Positions 49,449 through 60,751 are shown, numbered from the stretch's first letter. The stretch is 64,000 nt of DNA from Prochlorococcus sp. AG-412-I05 (GCA_003214855.1 QCLC01000007.1:1-64000); one strand, 5' to 3'. Notes: generated by a model from the letters alone, not told the origin. Translations and numbers: made by a program.

Positions 49449-50985
49449 GTTGTTTTTGGTTGAGGGGCCCTTCTAGATGGGTCCAGGGCAGTGTTCGTGA
49501 TGGCTCCCATGATTCATGCACCACTTCTTCCCAGGCGGGTGGGCGGGGCAGTGGCATGGCTTGTTCAGTGGTTGCATTGAGACCCCCTTCTCTTGCTGCT
49601 CTGTAGGCCTTTCTCCAGCTGCCCAGTTTGTTGTGTGAGCCCCGGACAGATGCAATCACAGGGGCGAGGCGTCGGTCACTGCGTGACAGCAGAGCCTGGA
49701 TCGTGCTCCATCCGAAGCTTTCTGGTCGCACCTCAATGCCTTTTGGTTTCAGTTGTTTGGCTAGTTGTTTGAGTCGTTTCTCCGCTTTACGGTTGATCCC
49801 TTGCCATTGAAAGGGAGTATGAGCCTTAGGGACAAAGGTGCTGACTCCCAGAGTGAGGCGTAAGCCTGGGGTTGTTTTTTTGAGGTTAAGTAACAGATTG
49901 CTCGTGTCGTTTATATCTGAGTCCTCTTCGGTAGGTAGTCCAACCATGCCGTAGAGCTTCAGCCCATTGAGGCCGCCTTCAAACGCATAGTTGGCAGCCG
50001 CAAAAATTTCTTCTTGAGCAAGCTTTTTATTGATCATTGCGCGAATGCGCTCGCTGCCGCTTTCGATGGCAATTGTGAGTGATTTACTGCCGCGGCGGTT
50101 CAGGATCCTGGTCAATTCTGAGTTTACTGTGGATGCCCGTACAGAGCTAACGCTGAGGCGGATGTCGTTGAAGCGATCTTTGTCTAACCATTGCAGAAGC
50201 TCACCAAATTGAGGGTGTTGGGTAACAGAGGCGCCTAGTAGTCCAAGTCTCTTAGTGGCGGTGAGTCCTTTCTCAATGGCAGGGATGAGTCCATCGTCTA
50301 AGGATGGACTGCGGAAGGGCAGTGTGAGATAGCTGGCAAGACAGAATCGGCAAAGTTCTGGGCAGCTGCGCACCACCTCAACCATATGGATGTTTGGCCA
50401 GGCAGCATCTGGCGTGATCACTGTGGAATGAGTGAGGGTGTTGCCGCGCCAGGTTTGCTTCGCGATTGAGTGGGGTAAGCCTGATTCGACGGGCTTTACT
50501 GTCAGCAGGGTGTCATCAGCGTCGTAGATGGGTTCATAGAACCTTGGTACATAGACACCTGGAATCTTTGCCAGAGCGCGCAGGCGATCAGTTCGGGGCA
50601 ACTGTTTCACTTGTTGGAGCGTATCGATGAAGGCTGGTAAAAGTTCTTCCCCGTCGCCCAACAACACCACATCGAAAAATGGAGCTAGGGGTTCGGGGTT
50701 AGCTGTGAGTACAGGACCACCACCAAAAACAATCGGGTTGTTTTCTCCGCGTTGATGACTCCATAGCGGGATGCGTTGTTGCTCAAGTAGATCCAGCAAT
50801 ACCGGACCATCCAGTTCCCAGCTCAGGGAGAGTCCGAACAGGTCGCATGTGCGATGGGGGATGTCCCCTTGATCGGTAAATAACCGCCTTACATCGATGT
50901 CTTCACGTTTAGCGAGGGTGGCCCAGATGACTTGATATCCCAGGCTGGTAATCCCAATGCTGTATGTGCTTGGGAACGCCAGCAC
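49387..50985 (-). CDS. B12-binding / radical SAM protein (TIGR03960-like)
   Basis: The 532-residue protein has an N-terminal cobalamin-binding-like part (AFPSTYSIGITSLGYQ; VFGGGPVLTANPEPLAPFFDVVLLGDGEE) and a radical SAM domain with the CxxxCxxC cluster motif as CPELCRFC (near residue 210). The function of the family is unsettled; some members pair with TIGR03936 proteins. Start is GTG 50985; the frame is open upstream to a stop near 51070 without a usual start, so the N-terminus is shorter than in most relatives. Its 3' end overlaps the O-antigen-ligase-like gene. Confidence 0.85.
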   Translation of the reverse strand: MLAFPSTYSIGITSLGYQVIWATLAKREDIDVRRLFTDQGDIPHRTCDLFGLSLSWELDGPVLLDLLEQQRIPLWSHQRGENNPIVFGGGPVLTANPEPLAPFFDVVLLGDGEELLPAFIDTLQQVKQLPRTDRLRALAKIPGVYVPRFYEPIYDADDTLLTVKPVESGLPHSIAKQTWRGNTLTHSTVITPDAAWPNIHMVEVVRSCPELCRFCLASYLTLPFRSPSLDDGLIPAIEKGLTATKRLGLLGASVTQHPQFGELLQWLDKDRFNDIRLSVSSVRASTVNSELTRILNRRGSKSLTIAIESGSERIRAMINKKLAQEEIFAAANYAFEGGLNGLKLYGMVGLPTEEDSDINDTSNLLLNLKKTTPGLRLTLGVSTFVPKAHTPFQWQGINRKAEKRLKQLAKQLKPKGIEVRPESFGWSTIQALLSRSDRRLAPVIASVRGSHNKLGSWRKAYRAAREGGLNATTEQAMPLPRPPAWEEVVHESWEPSRTLPWTHLEGPLNQKQLIQQQHQALNEHVGVPAGEE

Positions 50986-51479
50986 GGCTCGGAGCGCTCC
51001 AGGTTCGGGAACGGCGGGGGTGAATAGGAGCGTTTCCTTGTTCAGGAGGTCAACCTTGGCAACATCAGTTCATCCTGAAGAGGCTATTGGCATCGGGTGC
51101 GAAATCATCTGATGTACGTCAATAAATCAATGGTTAAGGAATCAGCGCTTCATCATTGGGTTGCTTGATTATATGTTTTGACCTGCCAGCTGTCTTTGGC
51201 AAATTCTTTGCTTCACTTTATATTGATGGAGTAATAATTTAGATGACTACCTGCCTTTTAGGGATCTAGGTTATTGTGATATTTAATGGCAATATTGGCT
51301 GACGTCCTGAGCTCGGGAGCGGATATTTACGAGTCTTATTCTACAGATTATGAGAATTCAAATGATACGGGTTGTCTTAATTCTCTTTGTAAAATTTTTC
51401 TAGAGGATGGATTTGGGCTGTCTGCAAATTATCCAGTTTATTTAGATATTATAAGCAGTAGATTGCTTCTTTCGATTGG
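50986..51479. other. AT-rich intergenic stretch upstream of the radical SAM gene
   Basis: About 490 bp with no convincing gene. A 76-codon open frame from ATG 51286 on the + strand runs into the ClC 3' end, lacks a ribosome site and shows no recognisable domain. It probably holds the radical SAM promoter near 51000-51100 and the 3' untranslated end of the ClC gene. Confidence 0.5.
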
Positions 51480-52835
51480 TTACTCTTTGTATTCCATTGT
51501 GATTTGTCTTTCATAGATTGAGTGTTCATTAAAGATGCGAGCGACGAGAAAACTTGATAGGCATGCCACTAGTATTGGTTTGAGGATTAGTAAATCTTTT
51601 GTTAGTGCGAAGGCCAAAAACATGGCTGTGATCGGTGTGCGTGAGCAGCTTGCTACGAACGCTCCCATGCCGGCAAAAATGAAGGTATTGGGTGCATGGC
51701 CAGTGAGCATTTCTGCCCAGTCTCCACAGGCTAGGCCGATGGCTCCTCCTAGGGTCAGCATCGGGACAAATAAGCCTCCTGGTGCTCCTGAGGCAGCTGC
51801 TAGCCCGGTAGTGAAAAACAGCACGATGAAGGTGCTGAGAGCCATCAGAGGACCAGCTTCTCCTCCGCCGACTAGATCTTGAAGGTTATCCAAATTCCTA
51901 AAGCTCTCAGGAAGAGCTGCATAAACCCCTCCGAGTACACCACCACTGAGCACCATCTTTAAAACGAGTCGATTGCCGAACCAGGTTTTACCTTTGCGTT
52001 GCATCGCTAGGACGTAGCGGCAGTAAAACTCCGCTAAGACTCCAGTGACCAAACCAAGGGCGATTAGGTAGCCCAGGTCGATTGGAAGAAAGTGCACTAG
52101 GGGTGTGTATTCACGTTCCAGTTGAAAGCCCACGCCTTTGCTAAGACTTTCAGCTGATGGACTTAGTCCTAGGAATCCGAACACATCGGCCCAAGTATCA
52201 GCCCAGAAGGTGGTGACAACCACCAGCAACAAGACTGCAGGTTTTGCAGAATGAAGTAGCTCTTCAATTACATAAACAAAGCCTCCAATTGGCGCACTGA
52301 AAATAGCGGCTAGGCCTGCCCCACCACCAGCAGCGACAATGACTCGGCGAAAGGCGATTGGTGCCTTTAACCATTGAGCAAATTTCCAAGCGACAGAGCC
52401 TCCCATTTGCACTGCTGGTCCTTCTGGACCAAGTGGAAAACCACTGCCGATGGCGATAACTCCTGCGACTAGCTTGACCATCCCAACCCTCAATCCCATT
52501 GGTACGGATCGATGGCGTAAAAATGCCATGATGTGGCTCACCCCTGAACCACTCGCAGAGGGGGCTAGACCAGATACAAGCAACCCAGAAACCAAGCCTC
52601 CTGTGGCACCAAGGGCTGGTAGAACGATCCATGGTGGAAGAAGTTCAAGAAGCTGGAATCGCCACTTGGCGAGGCTATAGATACCAGCTTTGAAAAGCAC
52701 TCCTGTGAGTGCAGCTCCAAGGCCCGTAAGCATCAGAGCCAGCACAACCACAAACCAGCGCTGTTCTAAGAGTTTGCGGATGCTGCGACTGGACGGCATC
52801 AGATTTTGTTGCTGGTTTAGATCATTCGGCATGGC
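51480..52835 (-). CDS. ClC-family chloride channel or H+/Cl- antiporter
   Basis: The protein has about ten to twelve hydrophobic helices and the ClC filter motifs: GSGVSH (GSGIP-type), GPEGPAVQ with the gating glutamate, and [15 protein letters not shown] (GxFxP). The gating Glu suggests an antiporter, but the second proton glutamate was not located. No CBS domains follow. Several ATGs are possible (52859, 52835, 52829, 52799); the first three overlap the acnB end, suggesting coupling. Confidence 0.9.
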   Translation of the reverse strand, partial: AMPNDLNQQQNLMPSSRSIRKLLEQRWFVVVLALMLTGLGAALTGVLFKAGIYSLAKWRFQLLELLPPWIVLPALGATGGLVSGLLVSGLAPSASGSGVSHIMAFLRHRSVPMGLRVGMVKLVAGVIAIGSGFPLGPEGPAVQMGGSVAWKFAQWLKAPIAFRRVIVAAGGGAGLAAIFSAPIGGFVYVIEELLHSAKPAVLLLVVVTTFWADTWADVFGFLGLSPSAESLSKGVGFQLEREYTPLVHFLPIDLGYLIALGLVTGVLAEFYCRYVLAMQRKGKTWFGNRLVLKMVLSGGVLGGVYAALPESFRNLDNLQDLVGGGEAGPLMALSTFIVLFFTTGLAAASGAPGGLFVPMLTLGGAIGLACGDWAEMLTGHAPNTFIFAGMGAFVASCSRTPITAMFLAFALTKDLLILKPILVACLSSFLVARIFNEHSIYERQITMEYKE

Positions 52836-55446
52836 CATTGGTGGGTGAAAACTCTGCAAGAACTTCTGCTTGTATGTCGTGACTTACCACGCGCCCTTGA
52901 TCTGCAAAGCCATCAATCTGGTTGAAATTTAGATAGCGATAAAGCTCAGATGAGAGGGGATCAATTTTTTCTGTTGCGATCGAAAGATATTCTTTTGCTG
53001 TAGGGATTCTGCCTAATAATGCACATACTGCTGCCAACTCAGCACTGCCTAAATAGACTTGGGCTCCTTGGCCTAGTCGATTGTTGAAGTTTCGAGTGCT
53101 TGTGGAGAAAACGGTTGTGTTGTCTTCCACGCGTGCTTGATTGCCCATACATAATGAACAACCAGGCATTTCCATGCGGCTCCCTGCAGCTTCGAAGATT
53201 TTGTAGTAGCCCTCTTCTTGAAGCATGGCTTCATCCATTCTTGTTGGTGGGCAAACCCATAGGCGAGCTTTGCTGGTTCCAGACCCTTCAAGTATTTTTG
53301 CGGCAGCTCTGTAGTGGCCGATGTTGGTCATACATGAGCCGATAAAGACTTCCTGCACTGGATTGTTTGCAACCTCACTGAGTAGTTTCACATTGTCGGG
53401 ATCGTTGGGACAGGCCAGTACGGGTTCTTTGAGTTCGTCGAGATTGATATTGATGATTTCGGCATACTCTGCGTTTTGATCAGCGCTAATCAATTCTGGC
53501 TTGGCCAGCCAAGCTTCCATGGCTTTGATACGTCTTGCCAGGGTGCGAGCATCCTGATAACCGCGGGCAATCATGTTTTTTAGCAATGCAATATTGCTGC
53601 GAAGGTATTCAGCAACCGTTGATTCAGAGAGTTTGATCGTGCAGCCAGCGCAGGAACGTTCAGCAGTGGCATCGGTTAGTTCAAAGGCTTGCTCCAGCTT
53701 CAGATCAGGTAATCCTTCGATTTCCATGATTTTGCCGCTAAAGACATTGAGTTTGTTGGCTTTTTCTACGCTGAGTAGACCTTCTTGAATCGCGATCAAG
53801 GGGATGGCATTGACGACGTCACGCAGTGTGATGCCGCTCTGCAGTGAGCCGCTGAAACGAACCAGTACAGATTCCGGCATGTCTAGGGGCATGGCACCGA
53901 TGGCTGCAGCAAAAGCCACCACGCCAGAACCTCCGGGGAAAGAAATGCCTAAGGGGAAACGAGTGTGGCTATCGCCGCCTGTTCCCACTGTGTCTGGCAG
54001 AAGCATGCGGTTCAGCCAGCTGTGGATGATCCCATCGCCTGGATGAAGTGCTACTCCACCACGCTGGGCGAAGAAATCGGGAAGTTCTTTCTGGGTTTGT
54101 AGATCTACAGGCTTCGGGTAGGCAGCGGTGTGGCAGAAGCTTTGCATGACTAGATCTGCTGCAAATCCCAAGCACGCGAGTTCCTTCATTTCGTCCCGGG
54201 TCATTGGTCCAGTTGTGTCTTGGCTGCCTACAGTTGTCATCAGCGGTTCGCAACTTGTCCCAGGTCGTATTCCTGCGAGACCACAGGCAAGACCAACAAT
54301 TTTTTGGGCCTGGGTATACCCCTTGCCCGTTTCAGGAGTGTCTCCTGGGCGGACGAATAGATCGGATGTTGACAGTCCAAATTGAGAACGCACTTTGTCG
54401 GTTAGTGCTCTGCCGATCAGTAGGGAGATACGCCCGCCTGCTCGCATTTCGTCGCTGATGGTGATTGGTTTGAGCTTGAAGTGAGCCACGATTTCGCCTG
54501 CTTTGTCTTCTCCGAAGGCTCGTTCGATGGTGCCGGCATGTGGACGGATGGTGATCACATCGCCACTTTGCAGCTGACTGACATCACATTCGATTGGTAG
54601 GGCGCCGGAGTCTTCCGCTGTGTTGAAGAAGATCGGAGCGATTTTGCCGCCAAGGATGACGCCGCCGGATCGCTTGTTGGGTACGTAAGGGATATCGGCT
54701 CCTATGTGCCAAAGCACCGAATTGATTGCTGATTTGCGAGAACTGCCCGTACCCACCACATCGCCCACGTAGGCAATGGGATGGCCTTTTGCTTTCAGGC
54801 TGATGATCGTGGCAAGGGCATTGGGATCCCGTGTTTCCAGCATGGCCAGAGCATGCAGGGGGATGTCTGGTCGGGTGGTGGCATGGGTGGCGGGGGATAG
54901 ATCGTCGGTATTGGTTTCACCATCAACTTTGAAGACTGTGACTGTGATCTCTTTGGCTAAGACTGGTTTTGAGGTGAACCATTCAGCGGCGGCCCAGCTT
55001 TCTACAACTTGCTTTGCGAAGCGATTGGTTTCAGCTAGCTCGATGACGTCATGGACTGCGTCGTAGACGAGCAGGGTGCGACTCAGGCCTGTAGCGGCGC
55101 ATTCAGCTAGCTCGTGGTCATTGTGTTGAAGCAGCTCAATCAGAGCTGCAACGTTGTACCCCCCAATCATCGTGCCTAGCAGTTTTGTGGCTTCTAAAGG
55201 AGTAATGAGTGGGCTCTTGCTGTTTCCCTGGGCGATAGCACTCAGCCAGGTTGCTTTCACGTAGGCAGCTTCATCTACTCCAGGAGGGATGCGTTCACGC
55301 AGCAGGTAAAGCAGTTCAGAGTTATCTCCTGCTGGTGGATTCTGTAAAAGTAAGGTGAGTGCTTGGGTTTGCTCGGCAGTGAGGGGCAGGGGGGGGATGC
55401 CCTGGGCGTCACGTTCGGCGGCGAGCTGGCGATAAGCACTCAGCAT
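52822..55446 (-). CDS. acnB: Bifunctional aconitate hydratase 2 (AcnB)
   Basis: Aconitase B isomerises citrate to isocitrate. The 874-residue protein has the AcnB order: N-terminal HEAT-like domain, a swivel domain (residues about 170-310), then the catalytic part with 4Fe-4S ligands in [15 protein letters not shown] and [13 protein letters not shown], plus CPPTRMD and SERSCAG-like segments. Start at ATG 55446. It is the likely operon leader for the overlapping ClC gene. Confidence 0.97.
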   Translation of the reverse strand: MLSAYRQLAAERDAQGIPPLPLTAEQTQALTLLLQNPPAGDNSELLYLLRERIPPGVDEAAYVKATWLSAIAQGNSKSPLITPLEATKLLGTMIGGYNVAALIELLQHNDHELAECAATGLSRTLLVYDAVHDVIELAETNRFAKQVVESWAAAEWFTSKPVLAKEITVTVFKVDGETNTDDLSPATHATTRPDIPLHALAMLETRDPNALATIISLKAKGHPIAYVGDVVGTGSSRKSAINSVLWHIGADIPYVPNKRSGGVILGGKIAPIFFNTAEDSGALPIECDVSQLQSGDVITIRPHAGTIERAFGEDKAGEIVAHFKLKPITISDEMRAGGRISLLIGRALTDKVRSQFGLSTSDLFVRPGDTPETGKGYTQAQKIVGLACGLAGIRPGTSCEPLMTTVGSQDTTGPMTRDEMKELACLGFAADLVMQSFCHTAAYPKPVDLQTQKELPDFFAQRGGVALHPGDGIIHSWLNRMLLPDTVGTGGDSHTRFPLGISFPGGSGVVAFAAAIGAMPLDMPESVLVRFSGSLQSGITLRDVVNAIPLIAIQEGLLSVEKANKLNVFSGKIMEIEGLPDLKLEQAFELTDATAERSCAGCTIKLSESTVAEYLRSNIALLKNMIARGYQDARTLARRIKAMEAWLAKPELISADQNAEYAEIININLDELKEPVLACPNDPDNVKLLSEVANNPVQEVFIGSCMTNIGHYRAAAKILEGSGTSKARLWVCPPTRMDEAMLQEEGYYKIFEAAGSRMEMPGCSLCMGNQARVEDNTTVFSTSTRNFNNRLGQGAQVYLGSAELAAVCALLGRIPTAKEYLSIATEKIDPLSSELYRYLNFNQIDGFADQGRVVSHDIQAEVLAEFSPTNGHAE

Positions 55447-55577
55447 TGGGGTGATTCCTCGGCAGCGGTCATGGCCCTTCTATTGTTATTTGCCGTCGAT
55501 CCCTCCTGGCAGGAGATCGATATTGAAATGCAATTACCGGATGCTGCCACCTTGCTGGTTTCCTAGCCTGGGTTGTC

Positions 55578-56660
55578 ATGAATTCTGGCGAAATGACCAC
55601 CACCTCCGACTTGCATGTGGTGGATACGCGGCCTTTGGTGTCGCCCCTCTTGCTTCATCAGGAGCTGCCCCTCGATCTAGTGGCTCTCAAAACCGTTGCA
55701 GACACTCGTAAGCGCATCCAGGCAATTCTGCGTGGTGAGGATCCCCGCTTGCTGGTGATTGTTGGTCCCTGCTCGGTTCATGACATTGCCTCTGCAAGGG
55801 ACTATGCCCGTCAGTTGGAGCCACTGCGAATGCGATATGCCCCCCAGTTGGAGGTGGTTTTGCGGGTCTATTTCGAAAAACCTCGCACCACCGTTGGCTG
55901 GAAAGGTCTCATCAATGATCCTCATCTCGATGGTTCCTATGACATCAACACTGGCTTGAGGCGTGCGCGGTCGTTGTTGCTCGACCTTGCCCGCGAGGGT
56001 ATGCCGACGGCCACTGAATTGCTGGATCCGGTTGTTCCTCAATACATCGCTGATTTGATCAGTTGGACGGCGATTGGAGCCAGAACTACTGAGAGTCAGA
56101 CCCATCGGGAGATGGCTTCTGGATTGTCAATGCCCGTCGGTTACAAAAACGGTACCGATGGCAGTGCCAAGATTGCGATCCATGCGATGCAGGCAGCATC
56201 TAGACCGCATCATTTTCTAGGGATCAATCGGCAGGGTCAGGCTTCGATTGTGCATACCACTGGAAATCCTGATGGCCATCTCGTGTTGCGGGGAGGTAAT
56301 GGCTGCACTAATTACCATCCCGAAGCGGTTGAAGAGGTTGCAAAAGAATTAGTGAAGGCTGGCTTGGCTGATCGGTTGATGGTGGATTGCAGCCACGACA
56401 ATTCGAATAAAGATTTTCGGCGACAGTCAGAGGTGCTTCAGGCTGTTGCTACTCAGGTACGCCAAGGATCAACCCACCTCATGGGTGTGATGTTGGAAAG
56501 TCATCTTGTCGAGGGCAATCAGAAGTTGCCTGAAGACCTCTCTACTCTTGTCTATGGTCAAAGCATTACGGATGCTTGTATCGATATAGAGACAACGGCA
56601 ACTCTCCTTGAGGATTTGGCGGCTGCAGTGGCTTCAGTGACGTTGTCACCAATAACTTGA
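55578..56660 (+). CDS. aroG: 3-deoxy-7-phosphoheptulonate (DAHP) synthase, class I
   Basis: First step of the shikimate pathway. The 360-residue protein shows LLVIVGPCSVHD, VYFEKPRTTVGWKGLINDP, GARTTESQTHREMASGLSMPVGYKNGTDG and DCSHDNSNKD, all hallmarks of the AroF/AroG/AroH type. Which amino acid inhibits it cannot be told from the sequence. ATG 55578 or 55593 may be the start. A gap of 131 bp separates it from the divergent acnB. Confidence 0.95.
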   Translation: MNSGEMTTTSDLHVVDTRPLVSPLLLHQELPLDLVALKTVADTRKRIQAILRGEDPRLLVIVGPCSVHDIASARDYARQLEPLRMRYAPQLEVVLRVYFEKPRTTVGWKGLINDPHLDGSYDINTGLRRARSLLLDLAREGMPTATELLDPVVPQYIADLISWTAIGARTTESQTHREMASGLSMPVGYKNGTDGSAKIAIHAMQAASRPHHFLGINRQGQASIVHTTGNPDGHLVLRGGNGCTNYHPEAVEEVAKELVKAGLADRLMVDCSHDNSNKDFRRQSEVLQAVATQVRQGSTHLMGVMLESHLVEGNQKLPEDLSTLVYGQSITDACIDIETTATLLEDLAAAVASVTLSPIT

Positions 56661-56666
56661 AGAGTT

Positions 56667-57320
56667 TTAGATCGCTGTCATCCATGACCAGGCGACTGCA
56701 ACTCCCATCGGAACAGTGAGGTTGTCGATACCCCAGCGACTTAGTTGTTCTAGTCCAACGGCAAGGCCTGTGACGGCGAAGATGCGTAGGGGATGGAAGC
56801 TAGCGTCAATGAGCAGGCTTAGAGTGAACAGAATGATTAGGGTTATCACAGCCATGGTAAGAGTGCCTGCGATTGATTTGCGTTGACCCCATATCAACCA
56901 ATTGGGTGAGCGTACTTTGCGACCGATGAGTCCAGCTAACCCATCGCCGAAAGCCATCACCAGCACTCCGGAGCAGACCGCTGCAGCATTTTCTGGCCAG
57001 AAGAAAATCAGCAACAGGGTGATTGTTAGAGCGTATGCCACTGTTCCATAGCTGCGCCGTTCGACGTCTTCAATCGCTGGTAGTAAGCGCCAGCGGTGGT
57101 TGATGAGGATCACAATGGTAATGAGGATTGCCATTGGAATCGCCCAATCCGATGGGATCCCTAGCCACCAGGCCAAAGGGATCACTGGGCCAGTACCGAT
57201 GTGAACGATCTTGCGACTTAGTTCTCGTTGGTTAGGCCAGCGGACCCTGCAAACCACAGCAGCTGAAAGCACAAAAGCTATCCAGCATGCAATGGCAACC
57301 AGAGAGTTGATATACCCCAA
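56667..57320 (-). CDS. Phytol kinase-like (CTP-dependent) membrane protein
   Basis: The 217-residue multi-pass protein resembles VTE5/FOLK and dolichol kinases: RELSRKIVHIGTGPVIPLAWWLGI at the first loop and VMAFGDGLAGLIGRKVRSPNW with the CTP-binding Asp. Phytol kinase salvages phytol from chlorophyll for tocopherol or chlorophyll. Start is TTG 57320, 8 bp after the sigma factor stop, so the genes are likely co-transcribed. It is convergent with the DAHP synthase gene (6-bp gap). Confidence 0.87.
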   Translation of the reverse strand: MGYINSLVAIACWIAFVLSAAVVCRVRWPNQRELSRKIVHIGTGPVIPLAWWLGIPSDWAIPMAILITIVILINHRWRLLPAIEDVERRSYGTVAYALTITLLLIFFWPENAAAVCSGVLVMAFGDGLAGLIGRKVRSPNWLIWGQRKSIAGTLTMAVITLIILFTLSLLIDASFHPLRIFAVTGLAVGLEQLSRWGIDNLTVPMGVAVAWSWMTAI

Positions 57321-57328
57321 GACTTAAC

Positions 57329-58363
57329 TCATGCTGCTTGTTGATGGTTGGTCATCATCCGTAGCTTGAGAATGGCTTTGGCCTCCAACTGTCGTACGCG
57401 TTCTCGTGAGACGCTGATTTGCCGACCGATTTCAGCGAGGGTCAGTGGTTCTTCACCATCTAGACCGAAGCGCAAGCGCAGTATTTTCTGTTCACGTTCA
57501 TTGAGCTGAGATAGCCAACCTCCTAGGTGTTCCTTTTGGATGCTGCGATCTAGGCCTTCCATTGGTTCGGCCCCATCGGGGTCGGGTATCAATTCCCCTA
57601 GGGTGCTGCGGTCTTCTTCTCCGCGGGCATGGGCATCGAGGGATGCGCAAGGAGCGCTTTGAGCGATGAGATCCTCAAGGTCTTGGGGTTGAATGCCCAT
57701 GGCATGGGCTAACTCCAATCGATTTGGTTGACGGCCGAAACGATGGGAAAGTTCTCTTGAGATGCGTCGCATCTTGGAGAGTTTTTCGCTGATGTGAATG
57801 GGCAGACGGATGGTGCGGGCGCTGTTGTCGATGGCCCTGGTCATCCCTTGACGAATCCACCAATAGGCGTAAGTGGAGAACTTATAACCCATGGCTGGAT
57901 CGAACTTGTCGACAGCACGCTCGAGACCAATGGCTCCTTCTTGGACTAGGTCAAGGAGTTCAAGACCCTGATTCTGATATTTTTTGGCAACGCTAACCAC
58001 GAGCCGGAGGTTGGCTGACATCATGCGGTCACGGGCGCGTTTGCCCATGCGAATTTTGTGGCGTTGTCGTGGCGTTTGGTCTTGCTCTGGTAACTCCAGC
58101 AATTCCTTCATCGCTTGCACATGGTGGGCCAGCTCAATTTCCTCAGCTGCGGTCAGCAAAGGGACGCGTCCAATGCTGCTCAGGTAGAACCCGATCGCAT
58201 CAGTACCCAAACGACCACCTTGGCGACTTTGATTACGGGATGCCTGCCCGTTACGGCCAGCTCGATTTGCTGTTTCTGAACGTTGCTTAGATGTAGACGG
58301 TAATACAACTTCTGACGAAGGCGTGAGTGAAGCACCCTTCGCAGATTCCAGAGGGATCCCCAT
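57329..58363 (-). CDS. Group 2 RNA polymerase sigma-70 factor
   Basis: The 344-residue protein has sigma-70 regions 1.2 to 4.2: DAIGFYLSSIGRVPLLTAAEEIELA, NLRLVVSVAKKYQNQGLELLDLVQEGAIGLERAVDKFDPAMGYKFSTYAYWWIRQGMTRAI (region 2), and the region 4 helix-turn-helix LTLAEIGRQISVSRERVRQLEAKA. The short, Ser/Gln/Arg-rich N-terminus and lack of a long region 1.1 place it in group 2. ATG 58363 has AGGAGG eight bases upstream. The phytol kinase gene follows in the same direction. Confidence 0.93.
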   Translation of the reverse strand: MGIPLESAKGASLTPSSEVVLPSTSKQRSETANRAGRNGQASRNQSRQGGRLGTDAIGFYLSSIGRVPLLTAAEEIELAHHVQAMKELLELPEQDQTPRQRHKIRMGKRARDRMMSANLRLVVSVAKKYQNQGLELLDLVQEGAIGLERAVDKFDPAMGYKFSTYAYWWIRQGMTRAIDNSARTIRLPIHISEKLSKMRRISRELSHRFGRQPNRLELAHAMGIQPQDLEDLIAQSAPCASLDAHARGEEDRSTLGELIPDPDGAEPMEGLDRSIQKEHLGGWLSQLNEREQKILRLRFGLDGEEPLTLAEIGRQISVSRERVRQLEAKAILKLRMMTNHQQAA

Positions 58364-58371
58364 CACCCTGG

Positions 58372-58377
58372 CCTCCT
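58372..58377 (-). promoter_or_regulatory. Ribosome binding site of the sigma factor gene
   Basis: The minus strand reads AGGAGG eight bases before ATG 58363, favouring this start over the GTG directly upstream. Confidence 0.8.
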
Positions 58378-58570
58378 AAATTAGATTTGCGCGGAATGTA
58401 GCACTCATAGAGCTTAGAAACTTGGTTGAAGCAAAAAGTTTTTGTTATCCCGTGCGAGTGATCAGTTGATTGGTCGCTTCTAAGTAAAAAAACTGTTTTG
58501 CATGCTGATTATTCCTTTTTAGGTAGCAAAGAGCACTTCTCATAGTTATGGTCTCGAGAGGCACCGAGTG

Positions 58571-60709
58571 TCACCCTGCAGGGATGCCTTGTTGCCAAAG
58601 GTTGATCAGCTGTTGCTGTGCACGATGTTCTTCACTATTCGGATTGGGTTGGCGCTGTAAAAAGCTGCCATCACTCTGCATATCCCAGGCTTCGCGGTTG
58701 TCGTTTAGGTAGAGGTTCAGCAGTCGCTCTAGGTGTTCCTTTTGCTCTGGTTCTTCAATTGGAGTAACGGCTTCCACGCGTCTGTCTAAGTTTCGAGGCA
58801 TCAAGTCTGCGCTGCCGATATAAACCTCTGGGTTGTTGTCATTGGCAAACCAGAAGATACGGGAGTGTTCCAGGAACCGGCCGATGATGCTGATCACGCT
58901 GATGTTTTCGCTGAATCCTTTTCGCCCTGGGTAGAGACAGCACATACCGCGGATGATCAGTTCGATGCGAACCCCAACTTGGGAAGCTTCGTAGAGCAGG
59001 TTAATGATGGCTGGATCCACCAGAGCATTCATCTTGGCGCGGATGTGTCCACCTCTACCTTTGCGGGCGTGTTCGATTTCGCGGAGGATCAGTGATTCCA
59101 TCCCCTTGCGTAGGGTGACTGGCGCCACCAGCAGTCGACGGAAGCTTTGTTGCTTTGAAAAGCCAGTGAGATAATTGAAGAGCTCAACTAGATCTTGGCT
59201 GAGTTCTGGTCGTGCAGAGAGCAGGCCAAGATCGGTGTAGAGACGTGATGTCTTCGAGTTGTAGTTCCCTGTGCCAATGTGCACGTAGCTGCGTAGGCGC
59301 TCTTTTTCTTTGCGAACGACCAAGATGGTTTTTGTGTGGGTTTTGAGTCCTAAAACGCCATAGACAACGTGAACGCCCGATCGTTCTAGATGACGGGCCC
59401 ATTGAATATTGTTGCCTTCATCGAAGCGTGCCTTGAGTTCAACCAGAGCCATGACCTGTTTTCCGTGTTCGGCTGCACGGATCAGGGCCGCAATGATTGG
59501 GGAATCCTTAGATGTCCGATAGAGCGTGATCTTGATTCCCATGACGAGGGGATCGTCTGCTGCCTGATTGATGAATTCCTCTACAGAAGTCGCGAACAGT
59601 TCGTATGGGTGGTGAAGGAGAATGTCTTTGCGGCGAATCACCGAGAAGATGCTTTTGAATTCTTCTTCTTTGATTGATTCGTCTTCAAGCATTCTGCGCT
59701 GGCTGCGGGAGAGAACTTTGGCGGTCACGCCAATGTGGGGTTGGTCTTTGAGTTGTTCCAGAGGTAAACGCATGAGACCGAATAGATCATCGAGGCCTAG
59801 TAGTCCCTCGATGCGATAAAGGTCTTTTTCTTCAACAGCCATACCTTCAATCAGCATCTCAACGACTCTCTGGGGCATTTCGTTTGTCACTTCAAGTCTC
59901 ACCACTTCTCCGCCCATCCGCCGCTTGTGCAGGCCTTGTTCCATGGCGCTCATGAGATCGTCGGCTTCTAGGTCCCTGAGTTCAAGGTCGGCATCGCGGG
60001 TGACTCGGAAGAAGTAGTGCTCTTCAATTTTCATTCCAGGGAAGAGCAATTTGAGGTTGAAGGCCACCACTTGCTCCAATGGAACTGCTGTGTGAACCGG
60101 TTTGGGATTGATGCCACTTAGATCAGGAGGGATCTCTACAAAACGAGGCATCGTTTTTTGTGGAATCTTGACCCGGGCGAATTGTTGTTGGCCTGTTTCC
60201 GGATCGAGGATCAGGGTCGCAATGTTGAGGCTGAGATTGCTAACGAAAGGGAAGGGATGGGCTTGATCCACGGCTAGTGGTGTGAGCACCGGGAAAATGG
60301 CTGTCTGGAAATAATTGTCAATCCAGAGGCGTTCTTTTTGATTGAGTTGCTCATAGTCGAGTAGGTGAACACCTTTCTCGACTAGCTGGTTTTTGAGGTG
60401 TTGACGGTAGTGATCTTGTTGTTTCTCGATGAGAGGAACAAGGTGGTCTCGGATTGTGAGGAGTTGCTGAAGAGGGGTTAGACCGTCTGCGCTGGTTTTG
60501 GTAATGCCGGCTTCCACTTGCGCTTTGAGGGAGGCCACGCGAACCATGAAGAATTCGTCGAGGTTGTTGCTGAAGATGGCACTGAACTTGGCTTGTTCCA
60601 GCAGCGGGGTGCGGTTATCCAGTGCCTGAGCAAGGACCCTTTCGTTGAAGGAGATCCAGCTGAGCTCTCGGTTGATGTAGTGCTCCGAAGCTACCGCTGG
60701 ATTACTCAT
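58571..60709 (-). CDS. ppk: Polyphosphate kinase 1
   Basis: Reversibly makes polyphosphate from ATP at the membrane. The 712-residue protein opens with YINRELSWISFNERVL and has VASLKAQV, the phospho-histidine block GVLGLKTHTKTILVVRKE, a second conserved His in RFLEHSRIFWFAN, and YIGSADLMPRNLDRRVE. Length is standard for Ppk1. It lies about 200 bp upstream of the sigma factor gene on the same strand. Confidence 0.97.
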   Translation of the reverse strand: MSNPAVASEHYINRELSWISFNERVLAQALDNRTPLLEQAKFSAIFSNNLDEFFMVRVASLKAQVEAGITKTSADGLTPLQQLLTIRDHLVPLIEKQQDHYRQHLKNQLVEKGVHLLDYEQLNQKERLWIDNYFQTAIFPVLTPLAVDQAHPFPFVSNLSLNIATLILDPETGQQQFARVKIPQKTMPRFVEIPPDLSGINPKPVHTAVPLEQVVAFNLKLLFPGMKIEEHYFFRVTRDADLELRDLEADDLMSAMEQGLHKRRMGGEVVRLEVTNEMPQRVVEMLIEGMAVEEKDLYRIEGLLGLDDLFGLMRLPLEQLKDQPHIGVTAKVLSRSQRRMLEDESIKEEEFKSIFSVIRRKDILLHHPYELFATSVEEFINQAADDPLVMGIKITLYRTSKDSPIIAALIRAAEHGKQVMALVELKARFDEGNNIQWARHLERSGVHVVYGVLGLKTHTKTILVVRKEKERLRSYVHIGTGNYNSKTSRLYTDLGLLSARPELSQDLVELFNYLTGFSKQQSFRRLLVAPVTLRKGMESLILREIEHARKGRGGHIRAKMNALVDPAIINLLYEASQVGVRIELIIRGMCCLYPGRKGFSENISVISIIGRFLEHSRIFWFANDNNPEVYIGSADLMPRNLDRRVEAVTPIEEPEQKEHLERLLNLYLNDNREAWDMQSDGSFLQRQPNPNSEEHRAQQQLINLWQQGIPAG

Positions 60710-60751
60710 TGAATGCCAGTTTGTTCATCCACTATCCAGGCAAAGTAGCAA

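Noticed and set aside
51286..51516. 76-codon open frame running into the ClC gene
   Set aside because: No ribosome site, no domain, AT-rich intergenic composition, and it overlaps the real ClC 3' end antisense.
55471..55566. 31-codon frame [15 protein letters not shown] between acnB and the DAHP synthase gene
   Set aside because: Too short and without supporting signals; it lies in the promoter gap of two divergent genes.
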